Shown: positions 29,079 to 38,163 of the stretch, in pieces
Numbering within the stretch: position 1 is the first letter of the stretch
How the letters are laid out: the number at the start of each line of letters is the position of its first letter
Assembly: GCA_018824305.1 (NCBI GenBank)
Contig: JAHJGM010000002.1
Coordinates: forward strand, 1-64,000
Origin: a bacterium
Lineage (GTDB): Bacteria > Campylobacterota > Campylobacteria > Campylobacterales > Sulfurimonadaceae
DNA: 64,000 nt
Reading direction: 5' to 3'
Notes under the pieces: model-generated
Databases searched by the model: none
Told to the model about the DNA's origin: nothing
Seen by the model: the letters and a program-made list of their open reading frames with translations, nothing else
Made by a program: the position numbers and the translations under genes

Positions 29079-30793
29079 GATTTTTCATTGTCAAAATTGC
29101 CGGCTTTTTCTTTCTCTATGTGGAGTATAAAATCATTCAAAGTAAAAAGCGGTATTTCTTTCACGGCAACGCTGTAAGCCGTATTTTTTATAATAAGATG
29201 TATCTGACCACCCGTTAATGTATAACGCACAAGTTTTTCAATATCAAATCCATCTTCAAAAGGAGCACCTTGAGGAAGCATCTTTTTCCAAAGTTCTCGA
29301 CGTTGTTTCTCATCAGGTTTTTTAAACTCTATCTTGTAATTGAAACGTCTTGAAAATGCCACATCAATATTTTCAAGCAGGTTGGTAGTCGCAACCAAAA
29401 TACCTTTAAACTTTTCGATCTGCTCTAAAAAGATGTTTTGCATCTGATTGTGCATCTGTTCGGCTCCGCCTCCGGGACCACTGGAACGTGAGCTTAAAAA
29501 CTGGTCTGCTTCATTTAGCAAAAGTACCGGCTCTGTTTTTGTTTTTGCTGTTAACTCATAGTATGTATCAAAGATCTTGCGGACATTTTTTTCACTCTCT
29601 CCGACATACATCGAAAGAATATTTGAACAGTCAAAACTAAGTACCTGACGTTTTAGCGATTTTGCCAAGGAGTGTGCCGTCATCGTCTTTCCTGTTCCCG
29701 GTGCACCGTAAAAGATAATGCGAGCATCAATACCGCTTTTTTTATCTTTTACACCCCAGGACACAAGACGGGCAACGACATCCTTATCAACTTGACGCAT
29801 TAAATTGTGTAAAGTATCTCTTGTTTTTGGATTCAATACAACATCATCCAAATTCGTCTCAGGATCGATAAGTTCAAAAATATCCTGATCTTTTATCAGC
29901 ATATCAAGTTTGAGTTTCGTGACTTTTTTCTTTTTTTGAGGATGGATGATCGACTGCAATATCTCGTCTGCGATGTAAAAAGATCTTGATATTCCACCAA
30001 AAGGATTTAACATCTCTTCATAGTCGATAATATCTTCGCTGATAAGTTTAGAGCCCTCTTCTAAAAGAGATCGGTTTTTAATACGGTCATAATCGTCAAA
30101 AGAGATCAGGTCTATCAAAGCAGTCATCTCACGAAGGGATGCATCTGTGGCGTTATACTCCTCGCGAAGCAGTGCTAAAAAGATGATCTCCTCTTTTTTC
30201 TCCAGTTTTTTCTGTTTAAAGAATTTGTCAAGGACTATATCTTCTGCTGTTTGGGCGATTCTCTCCGATATCCTTGTCTCAAGAAGTTTGAGTTTGTTTT
30301 GGATACGGTCGATGCCCAGTGAATGTTCATGCACGTTATGACGGATAGAACTCATCTTTTGATACATTTCGATTCTAAAGAACTGGTCCTGAAGATATTC
30401 AAGATGATCGGCATAGGGTTTTACATCAGGTAATGACATCTCTAAACTGCCCTCTTCAAGCAGTTTTAAAAATGATGAAGTCAGACCTACTACTCCAGTT
30501 AGAAGTTCAAGATTTGTGACTTCGCTGATCTTTACAGGAGTAAAACTTCTCTGATTGATCCATCCAAGTTCAAGCAATACTTTTATATCTGCCAAATGAT
30601 CGAGATAAGCGTAACCTTCCGTGCCGTAAAGATCTTGCAGGACCTCCAAAACCAACATATCCTCGTTGCCCTGAAGATACTTCTTGACTAATTGTTGAAG
30701 TATTTTCACTTCTGCTTCACTACATTTTAACTGTGCAAACAGTTCACTCTTGATCACATCTTCGTTTTCTATAAAATTTATTACGTTTTTCAA
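29060..30793 (-). CDS. AAA family ATPase
   Basis: A 577-aa cytoplasmic protein. The first 330 residues are helical and unlike a known domain; the last 240 are an AAA module: Walker A GAPGTGKT, a Walker B that reads LLLNEADQF (Asn where Asp is usual), and SRRFNYKIEF with the arginine finger pair. The CDC48/SpoVK-like type resembles a conserved ATPase found in Campylobacter (Cj0377 in C. jejuni, as I recall it). It starts with TTG overlapping the stop of the acyl-CoA synthetase gene (TTGA), with GGAGAG upstream. A role as remodelling ATPase is inferred only from the fold. Confidence 0.8.
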   Translation of the reverse strand: MKNVINFIENEDVIKSELFAQLKCSEAEVKILQQLVKKYLQGNEDMLVLEVLQDLYGTEGYAYLDHLADIKVLLELGWINQRSFTPVKISEVTNLELLTGVVGLTSSFLKLLEEGSLEMSLPDVKPYADHLEYLQDQFFRIEMYQKMSSIRHNVHEHSLGIDRIQNKLKLLETRISERIAQTAEDIVLDKFFKQKKLEKKEEIIFLALLREEYNATDASLREMTALIDLISFDDYDRIKNRSLLEEGSKLISEDIIDYEEMLNPFGGISRSFYIADEILQSIIHPQKKKKVTKLKLDMLIKDQDIFELIDPETNLDDVVLNPKTRDTLHNLMRQVDKDVVARLVSWGVKDKKSGIDARIIFYGAPGTGKTMTAHSLAKSLKRQVLSFDCSNILSMYVGESEKNVRKIFDTYYELTAKTKTEPVLLLNEADQFLSSRSSGPGGGAEQMHNQMQNIFLEQIEKFKGILVATTNLLENIDVAFSRRFNYKIEFKKPDEKQRRELWKKMLPQGAPFEDGFDIEKLVRYTLTGGQIHLIIKNTAYSVAVKEIPLFTLNDFILHIEKEKAGNFDNEKSMGFLS

Positions 30794-32358
30794 ATCTCTC
30801 CCTGTTCTCTTAAACGCTCTTTAAGTACGCGTTTAAGAACCTTTCCTGTTGCTGTTTTTGGCAAATCATCTACAAAATGAAATGATTTTGGTATCTTAAA
30901 ATTAGCCAATTTGTCTTTTAAATCGGTCTTGATTTTTGCTTGTGTTATCTTCGTTTTATCGACCTCATCGTCAAGAACTATGAATGCAATAGGGATCTCT
31001 CCGCTATGAGCATCGGGCTTCGCGATGACCGCACACAGTTTTACATAAGGAAGATGCATCAGCTCCTCTTCTATCTGACGAGGATAAATATTGATCCCTT
31101 TTGATATTATAAGATCTTTTATTCGGTCTACGATGTAGACAAATCCCTCTTCGTCTATTTTTCCAAGATCGCCTGTACGAAGCCAGCCGTTGATTATCGT
31201 CTCATCCGTCGCTTGAGAATTATTGAGATACCCCTGCATGACACAATCGCCGCGTACGATTATCTCACCCACTTCACCTCGGGCGACTTCGACCATCTCG
31301 TCATCTACGATCTTCATCTCATATCCGGGCAACGGCTTTCCGATCGAATACGGTTTTTGGTAGTTTAGCGTATTTACACAAACAGCAGGTGAACATTCGC
31401 TAAGACCGTAGCCTTCAAGCATCTTTGCACGTTTGAAAACTTTTGTATATCTGTTTAATGTGTCTTCACTCAGAGCCGATGCACCTGAGATAAAAATACG
31501 TATAGAATTAAACCATAAAAAGTACCAAGGAAGTTTTGCACGGATCAGTGCATTGTAAATATCGGGAACACCCAAAAATACTGTGACCCGTTTTAAAAGA
31601 GACTGTTTGATGATATTGCTAAAAGGAAGAAGTTTTCTGATAATGACAATAGATGATTTTGAATAGATAGGAAGCAGCATCATTATGGAGAATGTAAATG
31701 CATGAAACATAGGCAGGTAAATAATAAATCTATCTTTTTGAGATATTTCAAAAAGGCTGCTTCCCCCTATGAGGTTTGAAAAGATGTTTTTATAACTAAG
31801 CATTGCACCTTTAGGATTGCCGGTAGTACCTGATGTATAAAAGATAACTGCCAAATCATCAAGTCCTTTGCTTACATGTATGTTCTCACTTTGCGGATGT
31901 GTATATTCAACCTCTCCAAAAAGAACATTTTTTTCATCTAAGGTTGGTGCTTCATCGATCCATATAGTTTTTTGAACCTGCGTCACGGATGAAAGATCTT
32001 TTGTCTCTTTGGCAAGAGTTATGGACGTGATCAGGATTTTTGCTTCACAGTCATTTAGTATGTATTCATATTCATCTCGTTTTAACAGGTTATTAACAGG
32101 CACGATAACCCCACCAAGCTTGCCAACTGCAAAAACAGATACTAAAAATTCTAAAGAGTTCGGTGTGATGAGTGCAACTCTATCTTCCTCTTTAAGACCG
32201 CTGATCTCTAGAAATCTTGCAAAAGAATCTACTTTATGCAACAGCTCTTTATTTGTGATCTTTTCATCATCTATAAACACGACTTTTTTATTTGGTAAGA
32301 CAGCGGCATTTGCCACTATCATCTCATAAAAATTTTTATATGTATAATTCAAAGCCAT
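30790..32358 (-). CDS. Long-chain acyl-CoA synthetase (AMP-forming)
   Basis: A 522-aa member of the ANL superfamily that activates fatty acids to acyl-CoA through an acyl-adenylate. Motifs: IFYTSGTTGNPKGAMLSY (P-loop-like), GYGLSE (adenine site), GWLRTGDLGKIDEEGFVYIVDR with the hinge Asp, and the C-terminal PKTATGKVLKR with the catalytic Lys. Its ATG overlaps the fadL stop (TAATG), so a fatty-acid transporter and the activating enzyme are coupled, as in the FadL/FadD pathway. The true acyl substrate is not visible in the sequence. Confidence 0.88.
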   Translation of the reverse strand: MALNYTYKNFYEMIVANAAVLPNKKVVFIDDEKITNKELLHKVDSFARFLEISGLKEEDRVALITPNSLEFLVSVFAVGKLGGVIVPVNNLLKRDEYEYILNDCEAKILITSITLAKETKDLSSVTQVQKTIWIDEAPTLDEKNVLFGEVEYTHPQSENIHVSKGLDDLAVIFYTSGTTGNPKGAMLSYKNIFSNLIGGSSLFEISQKDRFIIYLPMFHAFTFSIMMLLPIYSKSSIVIIRKLLPFSNIIKQSLLKRVTVFLGVPDIYNALIRAKLPWYFLWFNSIRIFISGASALSEDTLNRYTKVFKRAKMLEGYGLSECSPAVCVNTLNYQKPYSIGKPLPGYEMKIVDDEMVEVARGEVGEIIVRGDCVMQGYLNNSQATDETIINGWLRTGDLGKIDEEGFVYIVDRIKDLIISKGINIYPRQIEEELMHLPYVKLCAVIAKPDAHSGEIPIAFIVLDDEVDKTKITQAKIKTDLKDKLANFKIPKSFHFVDDLPKTATGKVLKRVLKERLREQGEI

Positions 32359-33521
32359 TAAAATCTATACTCCATTCCTATTGTGACTAAGTATGCACGA
32401 GCAGAAGTAAACTTACCATCTATGGAGGAATTATTTACTTTTCTGTCATCTTTAATATCTATCAATCCTGCAACCCCTACATTAACATTTTTTGTGATGT
32501 CGTAACGTCCTCCGAGTGAAAATATTTTACCATCAGAATCTGGCAGTTCATAACCTAAAGTAGAGTTTGGAACTGGAGAAGGATCATACGCAAATCCTGC
32601 CATTGCCGTAATTTTTTCATAACTATGCGTTAAGCCTAGACGAATAGTATCTGTATCTTTCCAGTTTTTTACATGTGATGCACCTAAAACAGCTTCATTT
32701 GTAGCATTGTCAAAATCAAAATCCAAGTTATCATAAGCCGACCATACATTATGCTCAATTACTGCTTCCACAGTTGTCGCATTATTGTAAGTATGCGATG
32801 CTGCAAAACTGATCGTTGCCGGAGCCGGTAGGGTTACTTTTACGCCGCTATTTATCGTAGTCACCGTTGCTGAAGTGTCTCCACTTATGTGTAAATCTAT
32901 TTGAGATCTGTATGTCAATGCTATATTGGTTTGTTTACTTGGTTTGAGAGTAACTGCAAAGTTATATCCCCAATCAAATCCTGTTCCCTTTAAGTCATAA
33001 TAAGCATTTGTCACTACACCACTTGAATAGATTCCCCTTACACCAAATGCAACCGACACCTGTTCATTTAACTTATATGCTACAGATGGATTTATTTCGA
33101 CAGTTTCTAGTGAAAACTCTTCTGCGCTTGTTGAAGCCGGTGCGTCGCTCCATCTCTTAGATAATCCGACAGGGCTTACAACTGAAAGTCCAAATCTAAA
33201 ATCATTTATAGCCCCAGAGACATAGTGAAGAGTAGGTACGATAAAACTCTCAGCTTTAGAATCAATATTATATGTACCGTTTGTACTTTGATAATTTATA
33301 GTTGAGAGACCTATATACGTCAAATCAACTTCCAAAGCTTGACCTTTATTATCACTAAAGACCATATTTGCAGGATTGTAGTAAGCTGCATCAGCCCCGT
33401 GTGCACTCGCTATGTATGCATTTGAAAGTGCCGTTGCGTTCAAAGAACTCTCCGGTATCTTATATCCACCTGCCATTAAAGCAGTTGTAACTGCCAATGA
33501 CGATAAAACAATTTTTTTCAT
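32358..33521 (-). CDS. FadL/OmpP1/TodX-family outer-membrane transporter
   Basis: A 387-aa beta-barrel protein with signal peptide MKKIVLSSLAVTTALMAGG, followed by YKIPESSLNATALSNAYIASAHGADAAYYNPANM, in which the AYYNPA and NA(T)A features are the FadL hatch signature (quoted motif spans residues 20-53; only the core is diagnostic: AAYYNPAN). It ends in Tyr-Arg-Phe, the outer-membrane insertion signal. A TTG two codons upstream is possible, but the ATG at 33521 has AAGGGGAG at the right distance. It heads the fadL-synthetase-ATPase operon. The substrate could be fatty acids or other hydrophobic compounds. Confidence 0.88.
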   Translation of the reverse strand: MKKIVLSSLAVTTALMAGGYKIPESSLNATALSNAYIASAHGADAAYYNPANMVFSDNKGQALEVDLTYIGLSTINYQSTNGTYNIDSKAESFIVPTLHYVSGAINDFRFGLSVVSPVGLSKRWSDAPASTSAEEFSLETVEINPSVAYKLNEQVSVAFGVRGIYSSGVVTNAYYDLKGTGFDWGYNFAVTLKPSKQTNIALTYRSQIDLHISGDTSATVTTINSGVKVTLPAPATISFAASHTYNNATTVEAVIEHNVWSAYDNLDFDFDNATNEAVLGASHVKNWKDTDTIRLGLTHSYEKITAMAGFAYDPSPVPNSTLGYELPDSDGKIFSLGGRYDITKNVNVGVAGLIDIKDDRKVNNSSIDGKFTSARAYLVTIGMEYRF

Positions 33522-33621
33522 TTTCAAAACTCCCCTTTGATTATTATTAGTTCATAGCCCCAACTATATGTTATATACTGGCAAAATAAAATTTAACAAA
33601 AATATACTACATTAACAAAAC

Positions 33622-34464
33622 TTAATCTACCAAAGAATAAAGAAGTTTTATTTCTTGTGCCCAAATCGTCTCATCTATCGTTTCTAAGATAAGTGGAATA
33701 TCATCCATCCTCTCATCATTCATAATGAATCTAAAAGCATCGATTCCTATTTTGCCTTTTCCAATGCTGTCATGACGGTCTACATGTGAGCCTAGCTCAG
33801 GTTTTGAATCATTTATATGCATCCCCTTAAGATACTTAAAACCGACGATGTTTTCAAACTGTGCCATCGTCACATCATACGCTTCACGGGTTCTTATATC
33901 ATATCCTGCGGTGAACATATGACAAGTGTCGATGCAGACTCCTACACGACTTTTATCTTCCACTTTATCGATAATATGCGCAAGATGTTCAAATTTCCAT
34001 CCTAGGTTGCTTCCTTGTCCCGCTGTATTTTCAAGTACAAGTGATATGCCTGATGTTTTATCAAGCGTGATATTCATTGCCTCTGCTATCCTGTCAAGAC
34101 ACTCATCTTCATCTATCTCTTTTAGATGACTTCCGGGATGAAAATTGAGTCTGTCCAGCCCTAAAAGCTCACATCTTTGAACCTCATCCAAAAAAGCTTC
34201 CATCGATTTTTGACGTTTTTCCTCTTCAGGATGACCTAGATTTATAAGATATGAGTCATGAGGTAACACATGGCGAGCAAGTATCCCGCTCTCATCCAAC
34301 ATCTTTTTAAATTTGTCGATAGTCTCCGTGTCTAGTGGCTTTGCATCCCATCTACGCTGATTTTTTGTAAAAAGTGCAAATGCTTTTGCGCCTATGCTTT
34401 GTGCATTAGAAATAGCGTTATACACGCCTCCTGTAGCTGATGTATGAGCCCCGACATATTTCAT
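33622..34464 (-). CDS. nfo: Endonuclease IV (AP endonuclease)
   Basis: A 280-aa metal-dependent TIM-barrel enzyme that cuts 5' of abasic sites in base-excision repair. All three family signatures are present: [26 protein letters not shown] and [22 protein letters not shown], which carry the trinuclear zinc ligands. AAGG lies before the ATG. It is divergent from the PAS/chemoreceptor pair. Confidence 0.95.
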   Translation of the reverse strand: MKYVGAHTSATGGVYNAISNAQSIGAKAFALFTKNQRRWDAKPLDTETIDKFKKMLDESGILARHVLPHDSYLINLGHPEEEKRQKSMEAFLDEVQRCELLGLDRLNFHPGSHLKEIDEDECLDRIAEAMNITLDKTSGISLVLENTAGQGSNLGWKFEHLAHIIDKVEDKSRVGVCIDTCHMFTAGYDIRTREAYDVTMAQFENIVGFKYLKGMHINDSKPELGSHVDRHDSIGKGKIGIDAFRFIMNDERMDDIPLILETIDETIWAQEIKLLYSLVD

Positions 34465-34556
34465 TTTTAACCTTGTGTTTTTTTTTATTAATAAAACTTT
34501 ATCTATATAAAAAGTTTTTAAGAGTAAAATTCTACCCTTATTTTATGGAGAATAAA

Positions 34557-35060
34557 ATGCCAAAACCAATACCCAATAATAATGAAGTTACTTTTAATGA
34601 AGATAATATAATCGTTTCAAAAACAGATACTCATGGAAAGATAACTTATTGTAATGAACTATTTATCAAGATGAGCGGTTATTCTGAGATGGAACTCATA
34701 GATAAACCGCACAGCATTTTAAGACATCCCGATATGCCTCGTGCTATATTTAAACTCCTTTGGGAAACCATACAGGCAAAAGAGGAGATAAACGCTTATG
34801 TCAAAAACCTTTGTAAAGACGGCTCTTTTTATTGGGTATTTGCAAACGTTACTCCCTCATTTGATGAAAAGGACAATATTATCGGTTACTTTTCTGTCAG
34901 AAGAAAACCTAAAAAAGAGTCGATTGAGTTGATAAAAAACCTATATATAAAACTTTTGCAGCTAGAAAAAAGCAGCGGATTAGAAGCATCTATGAAATAT
35001 CTACAAGAATTACTAAAAGAAAAAGGAGTTTCTTATGAAGAATTTATCATCTCTATCTAA
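34557..35060 (+). CDS. Aer/CetB-like PAS-domain energy sensor
   Basis: A 167-aa soluble protein that is essentially one PAS domain (about residues 15-110): [21 protein letters not shown] and [18 protein letters not shown] match the FAD-binding PAS of Aer, where the His-Pro-Asp-Met region lines the flavin. The rest is a helical tail. An open frame extends up to 34440, but GGAG before the ATG at 34557 and the PAS alignment fix the start there. Its 3' end overlaps the chemoreceptor gene by 26 bases. In C. jejuni the energy-taxis receptor is split in the same way into CetB (PAS) and CetA (signalling). Confidence 0.85.
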   Translation: MPKPIPNNNEVTFNEDNIIVSKTDTHGKITYCNELFIKMSGYSEMELIDKPHSILRHPDMPRAIFKLLWETIQAKEEINAYVKNLCKDGSFYWVFANVTPSFDEKDNIIGYFSVRRKPKKESIELIKNLYIKLLQLEKSSGLEASMKYLQELLKEKGVSYEEFIISI

Positions 35061-36474
35061 AATACATTATGCAAATATAGCGATCCTCATAACTGTTTTT
35101 GGTACCACAGCAATAACCTCTATATTTTACCAATTTCATTTTTTGACTGCACTTTTTAACGGACTTAATATCCTCTTTGCTCTACTGATCTTTAAATACA
35201 TCCAAAAAACTGAAAAAAGTATCGAAAACTCTCAAGAAGTCTTATTGAGTTCATTGGAAGGAAACTTTGAAGTACGTGACACACATATAACCGAACAAGG
35301 CGTTCTTGGAAAACTCTCATGGGATATTAACAACTTTATGGATCAGCTTGAAGTGTTTATGAGAGAGGTAAATACTTCGATCGACTATGCCTCTAAAAAT
35401 AAATTCTTCAGACGTATAGATGCAGAGGGGCTCAACTATTCATTCAAAAAAACAGCTTCGAAAATAAACAAAGCGATCGATGCGATGGAAGAGGAGTATA
35501 ACGCTCAAAAAGAGAAAAATTTTGCAGTTGAACTCGGTAAAACGGGGCAACCTCTTACTATTAGTTTTGGTATGGTTCAACATCAACTCTCAGACGGCGT
35601 AAACCAGCTCAATGAAACGGCTAAAAAAGCCGACCAGACAGCCATTGCTTCAAATAAAAGTATAGAAGAAGCAAGTGAAGTCATATCAAAACTATCAATT
35701 TTGACACAGCATATAGAAAACAACAACCACGCTGTCGATTCTCTCCAAAATAGAGCAAATGAGATAGGTGAAGTCGTCAACCTGATAAAAGATATCGCCG
35801 AACAGACAAATCTGCTCTCTCTTAATGCTGCCATAGAAGCAGCACGTGCAGGAGAACACGGACGCGGATTTGCCGTAGTCGCTGATGAAGTCAGAAAACT
35901 GGCAGAACGTACACAAAAAGCGACAAGTGAGATAAATATCTCTATCCAGACCCTTCAACAAGAAACTGGCTCTATCTCTGATTCTGCAGAGAGTATGAGC
36001 AAAGTATCTAACGAAGCTACGCAGATGATCGAGAGTTTCAAAGAGGTACTTGACGGATTTAACACGAGTGCCAACGAGATGAAAGTCGATGCACAAGATC
36101 TAGAGAACGTACTGATGACGACTCTGATAAAAATCGACCACCTCTTATATAAATCGGATGCATTTAGCCGTGTTATGAGTCACAAAGGCAGTGAAAATCT
36201 CACTACAGTTGCTGAGTGCAGACTTGGAACCTGGTATGCAAATGAAGCAAAAGATAAATTTGAATTCACGGCTGCATACAAAGAGATCCCAAAACATCAC
36301 GAGATCATTCATACTAATGCCCTAAAATCTGCAGAGATATCTAAAGATGGATATAACGAGAAACACAATCAGCAGATCATCCAAAACTTTACCGAGATGG
36401 AAAATGCAAGCATCGTACTTTTTGACCTTCTAGACACGATGCTAAAAGAGTACCATAACAGAATTATAAAATAA
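35035..36474 (+). CDS. Methyl-accepting chemotaxis protein with CZB domain (CetA-like)
   Basis: A 479-aa receptor. Two membrane helices (about 12-32 and 38-56) with almost no periplasmic loop are followed by a HAMP-like linker and the signalling hairpin tip [20 protein letters not shown] (about 251-270). The C-terminus holds a chemoreceptor zinc-binding (CZB) pattern: [18 protein letters not shown], and a spaced HHEIIH. Because it cannot sense outside ligands by itself, it probably takes its signal from the PAS protein encoded just upstream, giving a two-piece redox or energy receptor; CZB may add zinc or hypochlorite sensing. The ribosome binding site AGGAG lies inside the PAS gene. Confidence 0.88.
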   Translation: MKNLSSLSKIHYANIAILITVFGTTAITSIFYQFHFLTALFNGLNILFALLIFKYIQKTEKSIENSQEVLLSSLEGNFEVRDTHITEQGVLGKLSWDINNFMDQLEVFMREVNTSIDYASKNKFFRRIDAEGLNYSFKKTASKINKAIDAMEEEYNAQKEKNFAVELGKTGQPLTISFGMVQHQLSDGVNQLNETAKKADQTAIASNKSIEEASEVISKLSILTQHIENNNHAVDSLQNRANEIGEVVNLIKDIAEQTNLLSLNAAIEAARAGEHGRGFAVVADEVRKLAERTQKATSEINISIQTLQQETGSISDSAESMSKVSNEATQMIESFKEVLDGFNTSANEMKVDAQDLENVLMTTLIKIDHLLYKSDAFSRVMSHKGSENLTTVAECRLGTWYANEAKDKFEFTAAYKEIPKHHEIIHTNALKSAEISKDGYNEKHNQQIIQNFTEMENASIVLFDLLDTMLKEYHNRIIK

Positions 36475-36482
36475 ACTTTACA

Positions 36483-36953
36483 CTATCTTGTTGAAGATAT
36501 CTTCATCAAGATGGCATTTTTTCTGTCTTTGAACTTTATCTCTTTGTTTTTCACCTCATAATGGATATCGACATATTCATCTTTTATATCCTGTACAAAG
36601 CCGTCACTAAGCTTTTTTAGATTTTTTCCATTATATATCTCACGCCCAAGGATCACATTTTCCAAGATATCTGAAGGATAGTTCTCATTAAGATACTTTT
36701 CGTTAAATGAACTTTTGAGCATACAGCCATCATCCACACAGATCATGTTGTTAATCTCTATACTTTTAGCAAGATTACCCATCTCGTAAAGATCGATTTT
36801 CAATGCTGTTCCACTACTGCGGATATAGCCCAAATCAGCATATTTTAATTGTGAAGATTTAATGACAATGATTTTGGGTTCATTGATCTCATAGTTTTTA
36901 ATGCTACACCCTGCAAGTAAAAAGAGTATCGGAAGTAAAAATATCCTCATCAT
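36483..36953 (-). CDS. Small lipoprotein of unknown function
   Basis: A 156-aa protein with a lipobox (LLAGC, Cys16) after a short signal peptide. The mature part is beta-rich and charged with one extra Cys pair (CVDDGC, about 73-78). It resembles conserved Campylobacterota lipoproteins, but I recognise no named domain. It follows the aldo/keto reductase directly, sharing its last base region, and is convergent with the chemoreceptor gene. Confidence 0.7.
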   Translation of the reverse strand: MMRIFLLPILFLLAGCSIKNYEINEPKIIVIKSSQLKYADLGYIRSSGTALKIDLYEMGNLAKSIEINNMICVDDGCMLKSSFNEKYLNENYPSDILENVILGREIYNGKNLKKLSDGFVQDIKDEYVDIHYEVKNKEIKFKDRKNAILMKISSTR

Positions 36954-37969
36954 CAGCCCATAGGATACAAAATATCATTGTGAACAGCATCACAAGCTTT
37001 TAAGACTTCATCACTGAGCGTAAGACTCATGGCAGCCAACGAAGCATCAAGCTGTTTTGCCGATGTGGCACCTATGATGGTTGAGGCAACAAAATCAAAC
37101 TGTTTTGACCATGCGATCGCCATCGTTACAGGGTCTATCCCCGCATCATACGCGATTTTTAGATATCTTTGCGTAGAAGCCAATGTCTTGTCATTCATAA
37201 ACCTCTGCGCCATTACTTGCAGACGAATAGAAGAGGAATGCATATATTTAAAAAATCGTCCATCTCCCTCTTTAGCCTGATTGTACTTGCCACTTAAAAC
37301 TCCTCCAGCTAATGGAGAGTATGGGAGAAGTGAAATGTTTTCATCTCTACACAAAGTTGAGAGCTCATCCAAAAATCTTCTGTTTAAAAGTGAAAAATTG
37401 TTTTGTATTGACTGAAATCTGGCAAGTTTCTCATATTTTGATGTCATCAAAGCTTTTGATGTCCCATAAGTAGTATCATTGGATGTTCCTATATAACGTA
37501 CTTTTCCGCTTTGTACTAGCGAATCAAAAGCTCTGAGAGACTCCTCTATAGGTATAACGGTATCTGGCCAATGCATCTGATAGAGATCTATATAGTCTGT
37601 TCCCAATCGTTTGAGTGAGCCTTCAATCGCGCGTTCTATATGAAAACGGTCAATGGCTGTAAGTCCGTGGCGAACAGGCGGTACAAACCATCCGTTAGCA
37701 GCTCCTGCGATCTTCGTTGCAAGAATGATGCTGTCGCGAGGTTTCGTCTTGAGCCATCTGCCGACGATCTCTTCAGTCAGCCCGACGGTTTCTTTCTTCG
37801 GAGGGATCGAATACACTTCGGCAGTATCAAAAAAGTTCACTCCCGCATCATAGGCTTTATCCATTATCTTAAATGCCTCTTTCTCATCGCATTGGGAACC
37901 GAATGTCATAGTTCCCATGCAGATAGGACTCACACGAAGCCCAGTTTTTCCTATGTATCTAAAGTTCAT
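36953..37969 (-). CDS. Aldo/keto reductase
   Basis: A 338-aa NADPH-dependent oxidoreductase with a TIM barrel. The catalytic Asp and Tyr are in FFDTAEVYSIPP, the Lys in ILATKIAG, and the His in LYQMHWPD. The motif GTMTFGSQ at the N-terminus and the SLLPYSPLAGGVLSGKY segment point to the AKR11/Tas-like group. The frame opens further upstream (to 38020), but the conserved family start MNFRYIGKTGLRVSPICMG begins at 37969; neither has a strong ribosome binding site. Substrate unknown. Confidence 0.88.
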   Translation of the reverse strand: MNFRYIGKTGLRVSPICMGTMTFGSQCDEKEAFKIMDKAYDAGVNFFDTAEVYSIPPKKETVGLTEEIVGRWLKTKPRDSIILATKIAGAANGWFVPPVRHGLTAIDRFHIERAIEGSLKRLGTDYIDLYQMHWPDTVIPIEESLRAFDSLVQSGKVRYIGTSNDTTYGTSKALMTSKYEKLARFQSIQNNFSLLNRRFLDELSTLCRDENISLLPYSPLAGGVLSGKYNQAKEGDGRFFKYMHSSSIRLQVMAQRFMNDKTLASTQRYLKIAYDAGIDPVTMAIAWSKQFDFVASTIIGATSAKQLDASLAAMSLTLSDEVLKACDAVHNDILYPMG

Positions 37970-38075
37970 AATAAAATCTTTGTTGTTTGGATTAATTGTC
38001 ATTATAACAAATAATGACATATTTTTTTGATATATAATATTTAAAGTTAACCTTTTGTAAAGCTTGTTTGTGATT

Positions 38076-38081
38076 ATAATT
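38076..38081 (+). promoter_or_regulatory. Possible -10 box of the pilus-like operon
   Basis: TATAAT 83 bases upstream of the ATG of the large surface-protein gene, in the AT-rich 194-base gap (37970-38163) after the divergent reductase. TTGTAA lies 14 bases before it, too near for an ideal -35. The leader between has no obvious riboswitch. Confidence 0.35.
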
Positions 38082-38163
38082 AGATAATATAAATGTAAAA
38101 AGATTACCGAGCCCAGATTTTGTGTGCCGTAATTTTTTTTAAAATATGCCTAGGAGGTGTACT

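Noticed and set aside
38100-38160. Riboswitch before the giant gene
   Set aside because: TTACCGAG...GCCGTAA pairs only with mismatches and the conserved bases of c-di-GMP or other known riboswitches are absent.
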